Positions 16,230-26,497 of a stretch of 64,000 nt of DNA are shown piece by piece. Numbering within the stretch: position 1 is the stretch's first letter; each line of letters starts with the position of its first letter. A program made the position numbers and the translations under genes. The notes below the pieces were generated by a model that was given only the letters and a program-made list of their open reading frames with translations, made no database searches and had not been told where the DNA came from. Origin of the DNA: Leptotrichia wadei (GTDB lineage Bacteria; Fusobacteriota; Fusobacteriia; Fusobacteriales; Leptotrichiaceae). The stretch covers positions 1,488,001-1,552,000 of the forward strand of contig NZ_AP019841.1 in assembly GCF_007990445.1 (NCBI RefSeq). The letters are read 5' to 3'.

Positions 16230-17681
16230 TTATTTTTCCAATTCTTTCAAAGCCTCTTTTTGAATTGGTGTCAACGAAGCATAAAATTCTTCCTCGTAAT
16301 CTCCCAATCCAGCTGGATAATCTCCATTAAAACATTCCATGCAAAGTCCTGTATATGGTGCATCAAAATTAAGTCCTATTGAATCAATTAATCCGTCAAT
16401 ACTCAAGAAAGCCAATGAATCTGCACCAATGTAGTCTCTCACTTCTTCAACAGTTTTATTTGCCGAAATCAATTCTGATGAATTTGACACATCAATTCCG
16501 TAAAAAATAGGAAACTTAAATTCTGGTGATGCAATTCTTACATGAACTTCCTTTGCTCCAGCTTCCTTCAATAACTGAACAATACGGCTTGAAGTAGTTC
16601 CACGAACTATTGAATCATCAATCATGACTACAACTTTGTCTTTTACAACACCTTTTACAGCAGAAAGTTTCATTCTAACACCTTGTTCTCTCAATTCTTG
16701 AGTTGGCTGAATAAATGTTCTCGCTACATATTGGTTTTTGATTAATCCCATTTCATAAGGTTTCCCGCTTTCTTCTGCATAACCACTCGCTGCCGACAAT
16801 GACGAATTTGGAACTCCGATTATAATATCTGCATTTTCAACTGGTGCTTCTTGTGCCAATCTTCTTCCGCATCTTTTACGAGCTGAATGTACATTTATTC
16901 CTGAAATATCCGAATCAGGTCTTGCAAAATACACATATTCCATCGCCGCAATCGCAGTCGAAGTATCGTCAGTATATTTTTCAATTCTGTATCCATCTTT
17001 ATCAATAATTACAACTTCTCCAGATCTAATATTTCTAACAAATTCCGCTCCAACAATTTCCAACGCACAAGTTTCACTCGCCAAAATATATGCTCCATTT
17101 TTTGTTTTTCCTAAAATTAAAGGACGAAATTCAAAAGGGTCAACTGCACCGTACAATTCTGTTTGAGTTTGAACTAAGAAAGAAAATCCACCTTTTACTT
17201 GTCTTAATGCATCTTTCAATTGACTCAAAAAATCTTTTTCTTTACTTCTTCTAATCAAATGAACCAACACTTCTGTATCTGATGTAGAATGAAAAATTGC
17301 ACCGTGTTTTTCCAATTCTCTTTTCAATTTTTTCGCATTAATCAAATTTCCGTTGTGTGCCAAAGCAATACTTCCGTCAAAAAATTGGAACAAAAATGGC
17401 TGAATATTACGACCGCTGCTGCTTCCAGAAGTCGCATATCTAACATGTCCAATAGCACAATTTCCTTGCAAACGGTTAAAAATTCTATCATCGTTAAATA
17501 CTTCCGACACAAGTCCAGGCCCACGATGACCATTCACACGCTTACCGTCACTTACTACAATTCCTGCTGCTTCTTGTCCTCTATGTTGCAAACTATGTAA
17601 TCCATAATAAGTAAGTCTTGCCGCTTCGTGATGTCCAAAAACTCCAAAAACTCCACATTCTTCATTCAAGCTCTTAATCAT
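16230..17681 (-). CDS. purF: Amidophosphoribosyltransferase
   Basis: The 483-residue enzyme commits PRPP to purine synthesis. The N-terminal nucleophile hydrolase domain begins at Cys9 ([11 protein letters not shown]) after an 8-residue propeptide. RHGQ-like glutaminase features include [11 protein letters not shown] and GHVRYATSG. The C-terminal phosphoribosyltransferase domain has the PRPP loop [24 protein letters not shown] near the end, with upstream cysteines, suggests a 4Fe-4S cluster form like that of Bacillus PurF (inference). It is separated from purC by 128 bp containing a small hairpin repeat. Confidence 0.96.
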   Translation of the reverse strand: MIKSLNEECGVFGVFGHHEAARLTYYGLHSLQHRGQEAAGIVVSDGKRVNGHRGPGLVSEVFNDDRIFNRLQGNCAIGHVRYATSGSSSGRNIQPFLFQFFDGSIALAHNGNLINAKKLKRELEKHGAIFHSTSDTEVLVHLIRRSKEKDFLSQLKDALRQVKGGFSFLVQTQTELYGAVDPFEFRPLILGKTKNGAYILASETCALEIVGAEFVRNIRSGEVVIIDKDGYRIEKYTDDTSTAIAAMEYVYFARPDSDISGINVHSARKRCGRRLAQEAPVENADIIIGVPNSSLSAASGYAEESGKPYEMGLIKNQYVARTFIQPTQELREQGVRMKLSAVKGVVKDKVVVMIDDSIVRGTTSSRIVQLLKEAGAKEVHVRIASPEFKFPIFYGIDVSNSSELISANKTVEEVRDYIGADSLAFLSIDGLIDSIGLNFDAPYTGLCMECFNGDYPAGLGDYEEEFYASLTPIQKEALKELEK

Positions 17682-17756
17682 TTGTAGTTTTCCTCCATTT
17701 TGTTATAAACAGTTTAGTTTATACTTTATCAATATTTTTTATTTTATTTAAATGAC

Positions 17757-17774
17757 AAGGAGTCAAGACCCCTT
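17757..17774. repeat. AAGGGG/CCCCTT hairpin repeat, copy 2
   Basis: AAGGAGTC and GACCCCTT pair with one mismatch. The flanks GACAAGG and CCTTGCTAAT match the copy at 38684. It lies between purC and purF, inside the operon, so a role in mRNA processing or stability is possible. Confidence 0.5.
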
Positions 17775-17809
17775 GCTAATATATGATTTCAGAAATTTAT
17801 TTTTTTAAT

Positions 17810-18526
17810 TTATTTTAAAACTTCTTCCATACGACGAAGAACTTCACGATAAGCACCCATTACGTCTCCTAAATCTTGTCTAAATCTATCTTTATCCAAT
17901 TTTTTAAGTGTATCTTTATCCCAAAGTCTCATTGAATCTGGACTAATTTCATCTGCAAGTAAAATATTTCCATCTTTATCTCTTCCAAACTCAATTTTAT
18001 AATCTACTAAAATCAAGTTCATTTTATCAAATAATGCAGACAACAAATCATTAATCAAGAAAGTTTGTTTTTTAATTTCAGCCAATTCTTCTTCAGTAAG
18101 CAATTCCAATGCCAAAGCGTGATCATCATTCAATAATGGATCTCCTAAATCATCATTTTTGTAAGACAATTCAAATGTAGGTCTTTTAAAGATTTTTCCT
18201 TCTTCAGCCGCATATCTTTTTACAAAACTTCCAGTTGCTCTATTTCTAATAATTACTTCCAAAGGCACAATTTCCACTTTTTTACAAAGTTGTTCTCTTT
18301 CATTCAAAGTTTTAATCCAGTGAGTTTTTACACCGTGTTTAATCAAATATCCATAAAGTAATGTAGAAATTTTATTATTCAAAATTCCTTTATCTTCCAA
18401 TTGATCTTTTTTTACTCCATTAAATGCAGTCGCATCATCTTTAAAATACATAATTATTTCATCCGCATTATCTGTTGCAAAAATTGATTTTGCTTTTCCT
18501 TCATAAATTTGTTCTCTTTTTTCCAT
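17810..18526 (-). CDS. purC: SAICAR synthetase
   Basis: This 238-residue enzyme joins aspartate to CAIR. It starts MEKREQIYEGKAKSIFAT, with the family signature YEGKAKSIF, and continues with VPLEVIIRNRATGSF and LLADEISPDSMRLWD. The start at ATG 18526 is decided by a GGAGG site that overlaps an earlier in-frame ATG at 18541, which therefore cannot be the true start. It is the third gene of the operon, about 170 bp after purE, with a decayed hairpin repeat in the gap. Confidence 0.95.
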   Translation of the reverse strand: MEKREQIYEGKAKSIFATDNADEIIMYFKDDATAFNGVKKDQLEDKGILNNKISTLLYGYLIKHGVKTHWIKTLNEREQLCKKVEIVPLEVIIRNRATGSFVKRYAAEEGKIFKRPTFELSYKNDDLGDPLLNDDHALALELLTEEELAEIKKQTFLINDLLSALFDKMNLILVDYKIEFGRDKDGNILLADEISPDSMRLWDKDTLKKLDKDRFRQDLGDVMGAYREVLRRMEEVLK

Positions 18527-18607
18527 TTTTATTTCCTCCATTTTTTATTTTTAAATTATATCAAATAAATATTATATTGTTCAATAACTTGAATTTTTTA
18601 TTTCCAC

Positions 18608-18631
18608 AAGGGGTCAATATCAATACTTCTT
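18608..18631. repeat. AAGGGG hairpin repeat, degraded copy
   Basis: ACAAGGGGTCAATA...ACTTCTTGCTT keeps the outer AAG/CTT pairing and the flanking ACAAGG and TTGCT of the family, but the CCCC arm has decayed. It lies between purE and purC. Confidence 0.3.
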
Positions 18632-18695
18632 GCTTCAAAATATTTGTTTTATTAAATTATAAATACATATAACTTCCAAATAAGTCTATTACAAA

Positions 18696-19175
18696 TTATA
18701 ATTCAACTTTTTTCTCATTATCAGCAATAAATTTAGCTTTCATTTCTTTTCTAAATGTAACCAATTTTTCTCTAATTTCAGGATATTTTATTGCAAGAAT
18801 TTGTACTGCCAACATTCCTGAATTGTATGAATTATTAATTCCAACAGTTGCTACTGGAATAGATTTTGGCATTTGAACAATCGAATAAAGTGCGTCCAAT
18901 CCTTCAAGTGCTCCATTTAAAGGAACTCCAACTACTGGCAGTATTGTTTTTGAAGCAATAACTCCAGGTAAATGTGCCGCAAGTCCAGCTCCAGCAATAA
19001 TCACTTCTGCACCTCTTTTTTCAACATCAGCCAAAACTTCTTCCAATTTTTCAGGAACTCTGTGAGCCGACAATACATAAGCCTCAAACTCAATCCCAAA
19101 TTCTCTCAAGCAATTTGCTGCACCTCTCATTTTGTCAGTATCTGACTGACTTCCAAAAAATATTGCTACTTTCAT
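18696..19175 (-). CDS. purE: N5-carboxyaminoimidazole ribonucleotide mutase
   Basis: This 159-residue class I PurE has the N-terminal FFGSQSDTDKMRGA (GSxSD motif), SAHRVPE and AGAGLAAHLPGV, which line the active site. It converts N5-CAIR to CAIR. No purK is present in the window; the partner may lie elsewhere. The gene starts 20 bp after purL stops. Confidence 0.95.
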   Translation of the reverse strand: MKVAIFFGSQSDTDKMRGAANCLREFGIEFEAYVLSAHRVPEKLEEVLADVEKRGAEVIIAGAGLAAHLPGVIASKTILPVVGVPLNGALEGLDALYSIVQMPKSIPVATVGINNSYNSGMLAVQILAIKYPEIREKLVTFRKEMKAKFIADNEKKVEL

Positions 19176-19195
19176 TTTTCACTTTCTCCTTTTCC

Positions 19196-22100
19196 TTATT
19201 TAAAGAATTTAATTCCATTTCTAAAGATATTTTGTTCTTTATCTCCATAAATATTTTTGTAAACATTTTTACCTTTTCTTTCAGAATGTCCCATTTTACC
19301 AAAGATTCTACCATTATATGCCAACATTCCTTCAATCGCATAATAAGAACCATTTGGATTAAATTGTGAATCCATTGTCGAATTCCCATCCAAATCAACA
19401 TATTTAGTTGCAATTTGATTATTTTTAAATAATTTTTTATATTCTTCTTCTGTAATAACAATTCTTCCTTCTCCGTGAGAAATCGCTACTGAATGAATAT
19501 CTCCTTCTTTCATATTAGCTAACCAAGGTGAATTATTTGTAATAATTTTTGTTTGCACGATTTTTGACATATGTTTGTCAATTGTATTAAATGTCAATGT
19601 TGGCGAATCTTCATTTAATTCACGAATTTCTCCATAAGGTAACAATCCTGATTTAATCAACGCTTGGAATCCATTACAAATTCCTAAGATTAATCCATCT
19701 CTCTTCAATAGATTTTCCACTGCTTCTTTAACTTTTTTATTTTTCAATACAGCAACCATAAATTTAGCCGATCCATCTGGTTCATCTCCCGCACTGAATC
19801 CTCCAGGCAGCATCAATATTTGCGAATTATTAATTTCTTTAACAAAATTATCAATTGAACTTAAAATATTGCTATGTGACAAGTTATTAAATACACCAAT
19901 TTTCGCAAGTCCACCTTCTCTATTAAACGCTCTTTCCAAGTCATATTCTGAGTTTGTTCCAGGGAATACTGGAATAAATACTCTTGGTTTCGCATAAGTG
20001 TTTGAAATATTGCTAATTATATTTTGAGTTTCAATCTTTTCGATTTTTTCATATTTTACACCTTTGCAATGTGCAATTTTATGTTCTTCCTCAACTTCTT
20101 TTTTAGTTGGGAATATTCTTTCAAGTTTGCTTTCCCAAGTTCCAATTAATTCATCCAAGTCAAAAGTTATGCTATTTACAGAAATTTTCGCATTATCCGT
20201 AACTTTTCCAAGTAAAACAGCATTTTTATTTTCAATATTTCCAGCAGTTTCTACAATAAATGCTCCATAATTTACTTTAAACCATTCATTTTCAGAAAGA
20301 TCTGCTGCAACATCTACACCAAGTTTATTTCCAAATGCCATTTTTGCAATGCTTTCGGCAATTCCACCATTTTTAACAGCCATAGCGGAAACAATCTTTC
20401 TATTTCTAATATTTTCAGTCACAAAGTCAAAGTTTGCCTTTAATTCATCAAGTTTTGGCAAATCATCTTCATCATTTGGAGTTGTAATCAAGTAAACGTT
20501 GTTTCCAGCCTTTTTAAATTCGCTAGAAATTACATTTTCCGCATCTGTAACACTCACTGCAAACGATACCAATGTTGGCGGTACAGAAATATCATTAAAT
20601 GTTCCGCTCATTGAATCTTTTCCACCAATTGAAGGTAATCCAAAAGCTTTTTGTATGTGCAATGCTCCTAATAATGCTGATAATGGTCTTCCCCACTTTT
20701 TAGAATCTTGTCCCAATCTTTCAAAATATTCCTGGAACGTAAATCTGATATTTTTGTAATTTCCTCCACCAGCGACAACTTTTGCCATTGATTCAATTAC
20801 AGCGTAAGCACCACCGTGGAACGTACTTTGTTTTGCCACATAAGGATTGTATCCATATCCAACCATTGAAGCGACATCAGTTTCTGCATTGATTACTGAT
20901 ACTTTTTGCACCGAAACTTCTGCAGGAGTTAATTGATATTTTCCACCAAATGGCATTAATACAGTAGTTGCTCCAATTGTTGAATCAAAAGTTTCAACTA
21001 GTCCTCTTTGTGAAGCTACATTTAAATCCTTCAAATTATTTACAAATTTGCTTCTAAAGTCATTTCCTTCAATTTCTCTGTTCAAGTTCAATTTTGGAGT
21101 ATTTTCAATTGTAATATTAATGTTTGAAGCAGCCCCATTTGTATTTAAGAAATCTCTTGAAATATCAACAATCGCTTTTCCATTGTATTTCATAACAAGT
21201 CTATTTGAATCATTAATTTCAGCCACTTGATATGCTTCCAGATTTTCTTCATTTGCAAATTCTATAAATTTATCTAAATTTTGTTTTTCAATAACAACTG
21301 CCATTCTTTCCTGTGACTCTGAAATAGCAAGCTCTGTTCCATTTAGCCCAATATATTTCACTCTTACTTTATTCAAGTCAATTTCAAGTCCATCAGCAAG
21401 TTCCCCAATTGCAACTGAAACTCCTCCAGCTCCAAAATCGTTACATTTTTTAATTAATTTTGTAACATTTCTGTTTCTGAAAAGTCTTTGAATTTTTCTT
21501 TCTACAATTGCATTTCCTTTTTGCACTTCTGCACTTGATTTTTCAGAAGACTCTGTTGTATGTTCCTTAGATGAACCAGTTGCTCCACCAATTCCATCCC
21601 TTCCAGTTCTTCCACCAAGTAAAATTACAACATCTCCATTTTCAGGCTTTTCACGGATAATATTTTCAGCAGGTGCCGCTCCCACAACAAGCCCCAATTC
21701 CATTCTTTTAGCCTTATAACCTTCATCATAAATTTCATTCACGTGAGTTGTCGCAAGTCCAATCTGGTTTCCATAAGATGAAAATCCGTGTGCTGCCACT
21801 TGTGTAATAACCTTTTGCGGCAATTTTCCAGCCATTGTATCTGCAATTTTTTCAGTTGGATCAGCAGAACCGCTAATTCTTACAGCCTGATAAACATAAG
21901 TTCTTCCAGATAACGGATCACGAATTGCTCCACCAATACAAGTAGAAGCCCCGCCAAATGGCTCAATTTCTGTTGGGTGATTATGAGTTTCATTTTTAAA
22001 CTGCAAAATCCATTTTTCTGTAGTTATGCTCTTTTCCCCATCTTCACCAATTCTTTCAATTGGTACATCAATATAAATCGAGCAGGCATTTATTTCATCT

Positions 22101-23002
22101 GAAACTTCCAAATCTGGCAAGTTTCCATTTTTTCTCTGCTCTTTTCCAAAAATTGTAGCAAGATCCATAAGAGTCATAGGCTTTTTAGAAATTCTGTCGG
22201 CATGAACATATTTTCTGCTTTCTAAATACTCGCTAATAGCCTTTTCGATGATATTTTTATAAGTTTCATTTTCAATTTTAATGTCATCAATGATTGTTTC
22301 AAAAGTTGTATGTCGGCAGTGGTCACTCCAGTAAGTGTCAAGAACACGAATTTCAGTTTCTGTAGGATTTCTTTTTTCCTCATTTTTAAAATATTCTTGA
22401 ATGAATAGCAAGTCATTTACTGTCATTGCCAGTTCCAATTTATCTTTTAAATCTGCAATTTCTTCTTTTGTTTTTTCAGTAAATCCATCGTAAACAATAA
22501 CATCGTCTTTATTTTCAGTTTCAACATTTTCACTTAAAACATTCAAATCCTTTTCTCTTGCTTCAACTTCATTTATATAGTATTTTTTTACTTTAGCAAG
22601 TTCTTCAGGAGAAATTTTCCCGTATAAAATTATCAATTTCCCACTTTTTACGTTAATATTATTGTTTTTATCAATTAATAAATTTACACATTGAATTGCA
22701 GAATCTGCTCTTTGGTCATATTGCCCTGGCAAAAATTCTACTGAAAAATATACATTTTCTGAATTTTTTTCTTCAAATACTTCATCCAACGATCTAAAAA
22801 CATTGTCAGCATTTATTTCTGAAAACACCGTTCTTTCCAATTTTTCCAAATCATTTTCACCCAAGTTAAACACATCATAAATATTCAGAACTCTTACATC
22901 GCTAAGTTCACTTATTCCAACATTTTCCTTCAAGTCGCTGAACAAGTTCTGTGCTTCCACTCTAAAATCTTTCTTTTTTTCCACAAAGATTCTATAATTC
23001 AT
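19196..23002 (-). CDS. purL: Phosphoribosylformylglycinamidine synthase, single-chain
   Basis: This 1268-residue protein fuses the PurS-like, PurL and PurQ parts. It converts FGAR and glutamine to FGAM with ATP. Visible features are YWSDHCRHTTF and HNHPTEIEPFGGA with the metal/ATP site, LLGGRTGRDGIGGATGS, and a C-terminal class I glutaminase domain with PGTNSEYD and the nucleophile Cys in ILGICNGFQ, with a downstream SHGEGR His/Glu. It starts at ATG 23002 with an AAGGAGAG site. It heads the operon purL-E-C-F-yciI-M-N, transcribed from a promoter near 23255-23283 with a 245-nt leader. Confidence 0.96.
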   Translation of the reverse strand: MNYRIFVEKKKDFRVEAQNLFSDLKENVGISELSDVRVLNIYDVFNLGENDLEKLERTVFSEINADNVFRSLDEVFEEKNSENVYFSVEFLPGQYDQRADSAIQCVNLLIDKNNNINVKSGKLIILYGKISPEELAKVKKYYINEVEAREKDLNVLSENVETENKDDVIVYDGFTEKTKEEIADLKDKLELAMTVNDLLFIQEYFKNEEKRNPTETEIRVLDTYWSDHCRHTTFETIIDDIKIENETYKNIIEKAISEYLESRKYVHADRISKKPMTLMDLATIFGKEQRKNGNLPDLEVSDEINACSIYIDVPIERIGEDGEKSITTEKWILQFKNETHNHPTEIEPFGGASTCIGGAIRDPLSGRTYVYQAVRISGSADPTEKIADTMAGKLPQKVITQVAAHGFSSYGNQIGLATTHVNEIYDEGYKAKRMELGLVVGAAPAENIIREKPENGDVVILLGGRTGRDGIGGATGSSKEHTTESSEKSSAEVQKGNAIVERKIQRLFRNRNVTKLIKKCNDFGAGGVSVAIGELADGLEIDLNKVRVKYIGLNGTELAISESQERMAVVIEKQNLDKFIEFANEENLEAYQVAEINDSNRLVMKYNGKAIVDISRDFLNTNGAASNINITIENTPKLNLNREIEGNDFRSKFVNNLKDLNVASQRGLVETFDSTIGATTVLMPFGGKYQLTPAEVSVQKVSVINAETDVASMVGYGYNPYVAKQSTFHGGAYAVIESMAKVVAGGGNYKNIRFTFQEYFERLGQDSKKWGRPLSALLGALHIQKAFGLPSIGGKDSMSGTFNDISVPPTLVSFAVSVTDAENVISSEFKKAGNNVYLITTPNDEDDLPKLDELKANFDFVTENIRNRKIVSAMAVKNGGIAESIAKMAFGNKLGVDVAADLSENEWFKVNYGAFIVETAGNIENKNAVLLGKVTDNAKISVNSITFDLDELIGTWESKLERIFPTKKEVEEEHKIAHCKGVKYEKIEKIETQNIISNISNTYAKPRVFIPVFPGTNSEYDLERAFNREGGLAKIGVFNNLSHSNILSSIDNFVKEINNSQILMLPGGFSAGDEPDGSAKFMVAVLKNKKVKEAVENLLKRDGLILGICNGFQALIKSGLLPYGEIRELNEDSPTLTFNTIDKHMSKIVQTKIITNNSPWLANMKEGDIHSVAISHGEGRIVITEEEYKKLFKNNQIATKYVDLDGNSTMDSQFNPNGSYYAIEGMLAYNGRIFGKMGHSERKGKNVYKNIYGDKEQNIFRNGIKFFK

Positions 23003-23060
23003 CTTTATCTCTCCTTCTATATTTTTATTTTATAAAAAATAAAAATCCAAGCAAAAAAGA

Positions 23061-23189
23061 TTACCCAGATTTTTCATATATTTGTATATTTAATTTTTTA
23101 TATTTTTTATATAACAAAGTAGACAATTTTACAATTTGTCTAGTAAAAAATATCCTGAACGCTCTTCTGACAAAAAATCTTTTTTTCAT
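23061..23189 (-). CDS. Possible leader ORF upstream of purL (42 aa)
   Basis: An ATG at 23189, four bases after a perfect GGAGG, opens a 42-codon frame within the purL leader that ends 58 bp before purL. The product starts MKKRFFVRRAFRIFFTRQIV and is strongly basic (many K/R, few acidic residues). TAGACAA and TTGTCTA inside the frame form a hairpin. It could be a regulatory leader peptide or a small basic protein. No family is recognised, and A/T-rich sequence can give such a frame by chance; the ribosome site is the main evidence. Confidence 0.4.
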   Translation of the reverse strand: MKKRFFVRRAFRIFFTRQIVKLSTLLYKKYKKLNIQIYEKSG

Positions 23190-23254
23190 CTTTCCTCCAA
23201 TAAAATATTTCCCTTAAAAAATCTTATATTGCTGTAAAATTCCTACCTATTAAA

Positions 23255-23283
23255 AGTATAACAAAATTTTACTATTTTTTCAA
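23255..23283 (-). promoter_or_regulatory. Promoter of the purine operon
   Basis: On the minus strand there is TTGAAA (23283-23278), a 17-base spacer and TATACT (23260-23255). The mRNA would start near 23248 and carry about 245 nt before purL. No guanine-riboswitch core was seen in the leader. Confidence 0.65.
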
Positions 23284-23434
23284 TACCAAAAAAATTATTT
23301 CTGTGCCAAAATAAGTTTCTTTCTTCATAGTATACTTTCCCAATATTTCTTAAATCTCCATTTCCTATTTTTCTTTAATTTAATAAAATTTTACAATATT
23401 TTAATAAAAAATTTTAATTATTTTATTTTCGCTA

Positions 23435-23462
23435 TTGACATTTTGAATTTTCAAGGTACAAT
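23435..23462 (+). promoter_or_regulatory. Promoter of hpf
   Basis: TTGACA at 23435, a 16-base spacer and TACAAT at 23457, about 26 bp before the ATG. It looks like an ordinary housekeeping promoter with a short leader. Confidence 0.7.
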
Positions 23463-23495
23463 ATTATTGACATAGATGAAAGGATGTGATGATTT

Positions 23496-23822
23496 ATGAA
23501 AATCATTATTAGCGGAAAACAACTTAAAGTCACAGATGCAATTAAAACTTATACTGAAGAAAAAATAAGCAGAATTTCCAAGTATTCAGATGCTATCACA
23601 GAAATCGATGTTGTTCTGACTGTCGAAGATACAAAATCTGAAGGTCCAGTTCACAAAGCTGATGGATTAGTTTTTGCAAGTGGTACAAAAATAAAAATAG
23701 AGGCTGAAAATAAAGACTTATATGCAGCAATTGATGATCTATCCGACAGATTGGAAAGACAAGTTAGAAAATATAAAGAAAAACAAAAAGACCACAACAA
23801 AAAAGGTACTCGTCAATCTTAA
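23496..23822 (+). CDS. hpf: Ribosome hibernation-promoting factor, short form
   Basis: The 108-residue S30AE-domain protein starts MKIIISGKQLKVTDAIKTYT, continues with KISRISKYSDAITEIDVVL, and ends in the basic tail RQVRKYKEKQKDHNKK. It binds the decoding centre region of the 30S subunit in stationary cells. The length is that of the short HPF/YfiA class, without the C-terminal dimerisation domain of long HPF. A terminator follows at 23872. It is divergent from the purine operon. Confidence 0.92.
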   Translation: MKIIISGKQLKVTDAIKTYTEEKISRISKYSDAITEIDVVLTVEDTKSEGPVHKADGLVFASGTKIKIEAENKDLYAAIDDLSDRLERQVRKYKEKQKDHNKKGTRQS

Positions 23823-23871
23823 TTTATAAAAAGCATTTAATATTTTAAGAATAAAAGAACCTTAATATATA

Positions 23872-23917
23872 AAAAAAGACTATTTTAGAATTTTAAATTT
23901 TAAAATCAGTCTTTTTT
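23872..23917. terminator. Bidirectional terminator between hpf and putP
   Basis: AAAAAAGACT and AGTCTTTTTT, with an AT-rich paired interior (TTTTA/TAAAA), give a long stem with A- and T-runs on both sides. It suits the convergent hpf and putP transcripts. Confidence 0.8.
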
Positions 23918-25286
23918 ATATTTTTTATTTTTTACTCTTAATAAATTTTTCCAAAATATACAAACAAAACATATTTACTAAAAATCCTGGTACAATTTCA
24001 TAAATTTTTTTACCAAGTCCGCTTTGATTCCAGAAAATTACTGTAATTGTAGCGACAACCATTGAAATCAAAATATTTTTCCAGTTCATTTCTTTTTTGT
24101 ACAAAATAAATAAAATTACTGGAGAAAATACAGCTCCAAAACCTGCCCATGCGTATGAAACTAATGACAATACTTCTGAATTGGGATTCATTGATAACAA
24201 TGTTGCGATTATAAAAATAATTATAATACAAATTCTCCCAACCCAAATAAGTTCTTTATTCGTTTTTTCTCTTTTAACAATATATTTATAAAAATCTTCA
24301 GTCAAGGTATTCGATGCAACTAACAATTGTGCTGAAATTGTTGACATTATTGCTGATAAAATCGCTGCATATAAAATACCTGCTATCCAAGGATTGAATA
24401 ATTTTCCTATCATGTAAATGAAGATTTTTTCTGGATCTTGAACATTTTTGAAAAGAGCAATTCCTGTAATACCAATTGCAATAGAACAAACCAATGAAAT
24501 TATAACCCATACCATCGCGATTAACCTAGCTTTCCAAAGTTCATTTACACTTTTTATACTCATAAACTTTACAATTATGTGTGGCTGTCCAAAATATCCA
24601 AGTCCCCAACCTAATCCAGAAATAATTACCGGTATGCTAAGTGCTTCTGGATATTTCAACAAGTTAAGTGAAATATGCTTTTGAGTCATTGCAACATCAA
24701 TAGCGCTACTTCCTCCAACTACAAAATATGCTGTAACTGGAACAATTATAATTGCAAAAAACATCAATATTCCTTGAAAGAAATCTGTCCAAACTCCTGC
24801 CAAATATCCACCTAAAAATGTATAAAATATTATGGTTCCTCCACCTACTAATACTCCTAATTTATAATCAATTCCCAATAACGATTCAAATAACTTCCCA
24901 TTTGAAACCAATCCTGATGCCGAGTAAATTGTAAAGAAAAATAAAATTACAATCGCTGAAAAAGTTTTTACGTAACCTTTCGTATCATTTGATTTTTTTG
25001 ATATAAATGTTGGAATTGTCAATGCTTCGTGTTCTTCTGTCTGCATTCTCAATCTTGGTGCTACTATTTTCCAATTTATATAAGTTCCTATTATTAATCC
25101 TATTATAACCCAGACTTGCTTTAATCCTGATAAGTAAACGGCTCCTGGCAATCCTAACAATAACCATCCACTCATGTCACTCGCTTGAGCTGACATTGCT
25201 GTTACCCAGTAACCTACACCTCTTCCACCTAAAATATATTCCTCATGAGTATCCGTTTTTACATAAAAATATACTCCTATCGCCAG

Positions 25287-25399
25287 TGAACTACTCCCAC
25301 TTTTAGAAGCGGGAGCTTCTTGGGAAGTATCTGCTTTTGTTAGCCAAATATATTTACCAAGCTCTTCGGGCAGTCCCTGCCCTGTTTTCTTTTATTTCC
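25287..25399 (-). ncRNA. Predicted omega-RNA (right-end) region, copy A
   Basis: This is the non-coding region between the tnpB stop and the element end. It is strongly conserved with the other two copies, including a GGGCAG/CTGCCC stem and the terminal hairpin. In TnpB systems this region makes the omega-RNA scaffold, and the bases just past the element serve as guide. Here the guide would start CTGGCGATAGGAGTA, which is putP sequence. Function is inferred from the family. Confidence 0.6.
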
Positions 25400-26497
25400 T
25401 TAATATTCCAACATCAATTTTCCAATGTTTTTTATATTCAATGCCGCATTGTAATCTCTATCAATTTCAATTCCACAGCACTCACATTTATAACTTCTTT
25501 CTGATAATTTCAGTTCCTCTTTAATATTTCCACATTTACTGCAAGTTTTCGATGACGGAAACCACTTATCTATCTTCAAAAATTGTTTCCCTAAAAACAT
25601 CAGTTTATACTCAAGCATTCTCAAAAACATTCCCCATCCATTATCTCCTACACTTTTCCCAAAATTTAATGACTGGCTCATCCCCTTCATATTCAAATCC
25701 TCAACAACCACAGCATTGTATTCTTCAGACAATTTTTTCGATAATTTATGTAGAAAATCTCTTCAGCAATTTTTAATATACTCATGCAATTTTGATATTT
25801 TCGCTTTTTGCTTATACCAATTTTTAGAAAATTTCACTTTTCTCGATAATGATTTCTGTAATTTTTTCAATTCTTCTTCCAACATCCTAAAATATTTTGG
25901 ATAATCAGCCCTTTGGTTTTCAGAACTGATAAATAATTCAGACATTGAAAAATCAAGTCCAATTACTTTATCATTACTTGAATTTTTTTGAATTTCTTTT
26001 TCAAATTCTGTCAAAATAGAAACATAGTAATTTCCATTACTGTTTGTCAATGTTACTGACTTTATCTTGTAATCCTTCGGTATTTCTCTATGATATTTTA
26101 ATTTTATTCTTTTCAATTTTGGTAAAATCAAATATTTGTTTTCCTCAATTCGTATCGAATTGTTCACACAATTTGTCGTGTAACTTTTAACATTATTCTT
26201 TTTAGATTTGAACCTCGGAAATTTCGCTCTCTTCTGAAAAAAATTCGTAAACGATCGTTTTACATTCGATTGAGCATTTGAAAGTGCTAGACTGTCCACT
26301 TCTTTTAAAAATTGATTTTCACTCTTCAAACTGGCAGGTGTAATTATTTTATTTTTTCCAGTTTCTTCATAAATTTTATTAGCGATATATAAAATCGTAT
26401 TGTAAACAAAACGAACACATCCAAAAGTCTTATTTATCAATAATTCCTGCTCTTTATTTGGATAAATTCTGTATTTGAATGCTAAATTATATTTCAT
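25400..26497 (-). pseudogene. tnpB: tnpB, copy A, with a premature stop codon
   Basis: The full frame would code for 365 residues from ATG 26497, after an AGGAGG-like site. Codon 245 is TGA where copies B and C have CGA (KNC-R-RDF), so a single C-to-T change truncates the protein after 244 residues. The N-terminal part keeps the RuvC-I Asp (VIGLDFSMSE). The lost part holds the RuvC-II Glu (VVVEDLN), the zinc ribbon (CSKCGN...CECCG) and the RuvC-III Asp (DRDYNAALN). The nuclease from this copy should be dead. Confidence 0.9.

Noticed and set aside
23003-23250. Guanine/purine riboswitch in the purL leader
   Set aside because: The conserved core and the two kissing loops could not be found on the minus strand.
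25196-25199. ATG 25196 as the true start of an SSF transporter
   Set aside because: It would lack the first membrane helix. Upstream codons down to the element boundary are clearly PutP-like, and the missing piece lies at 26680-26736.
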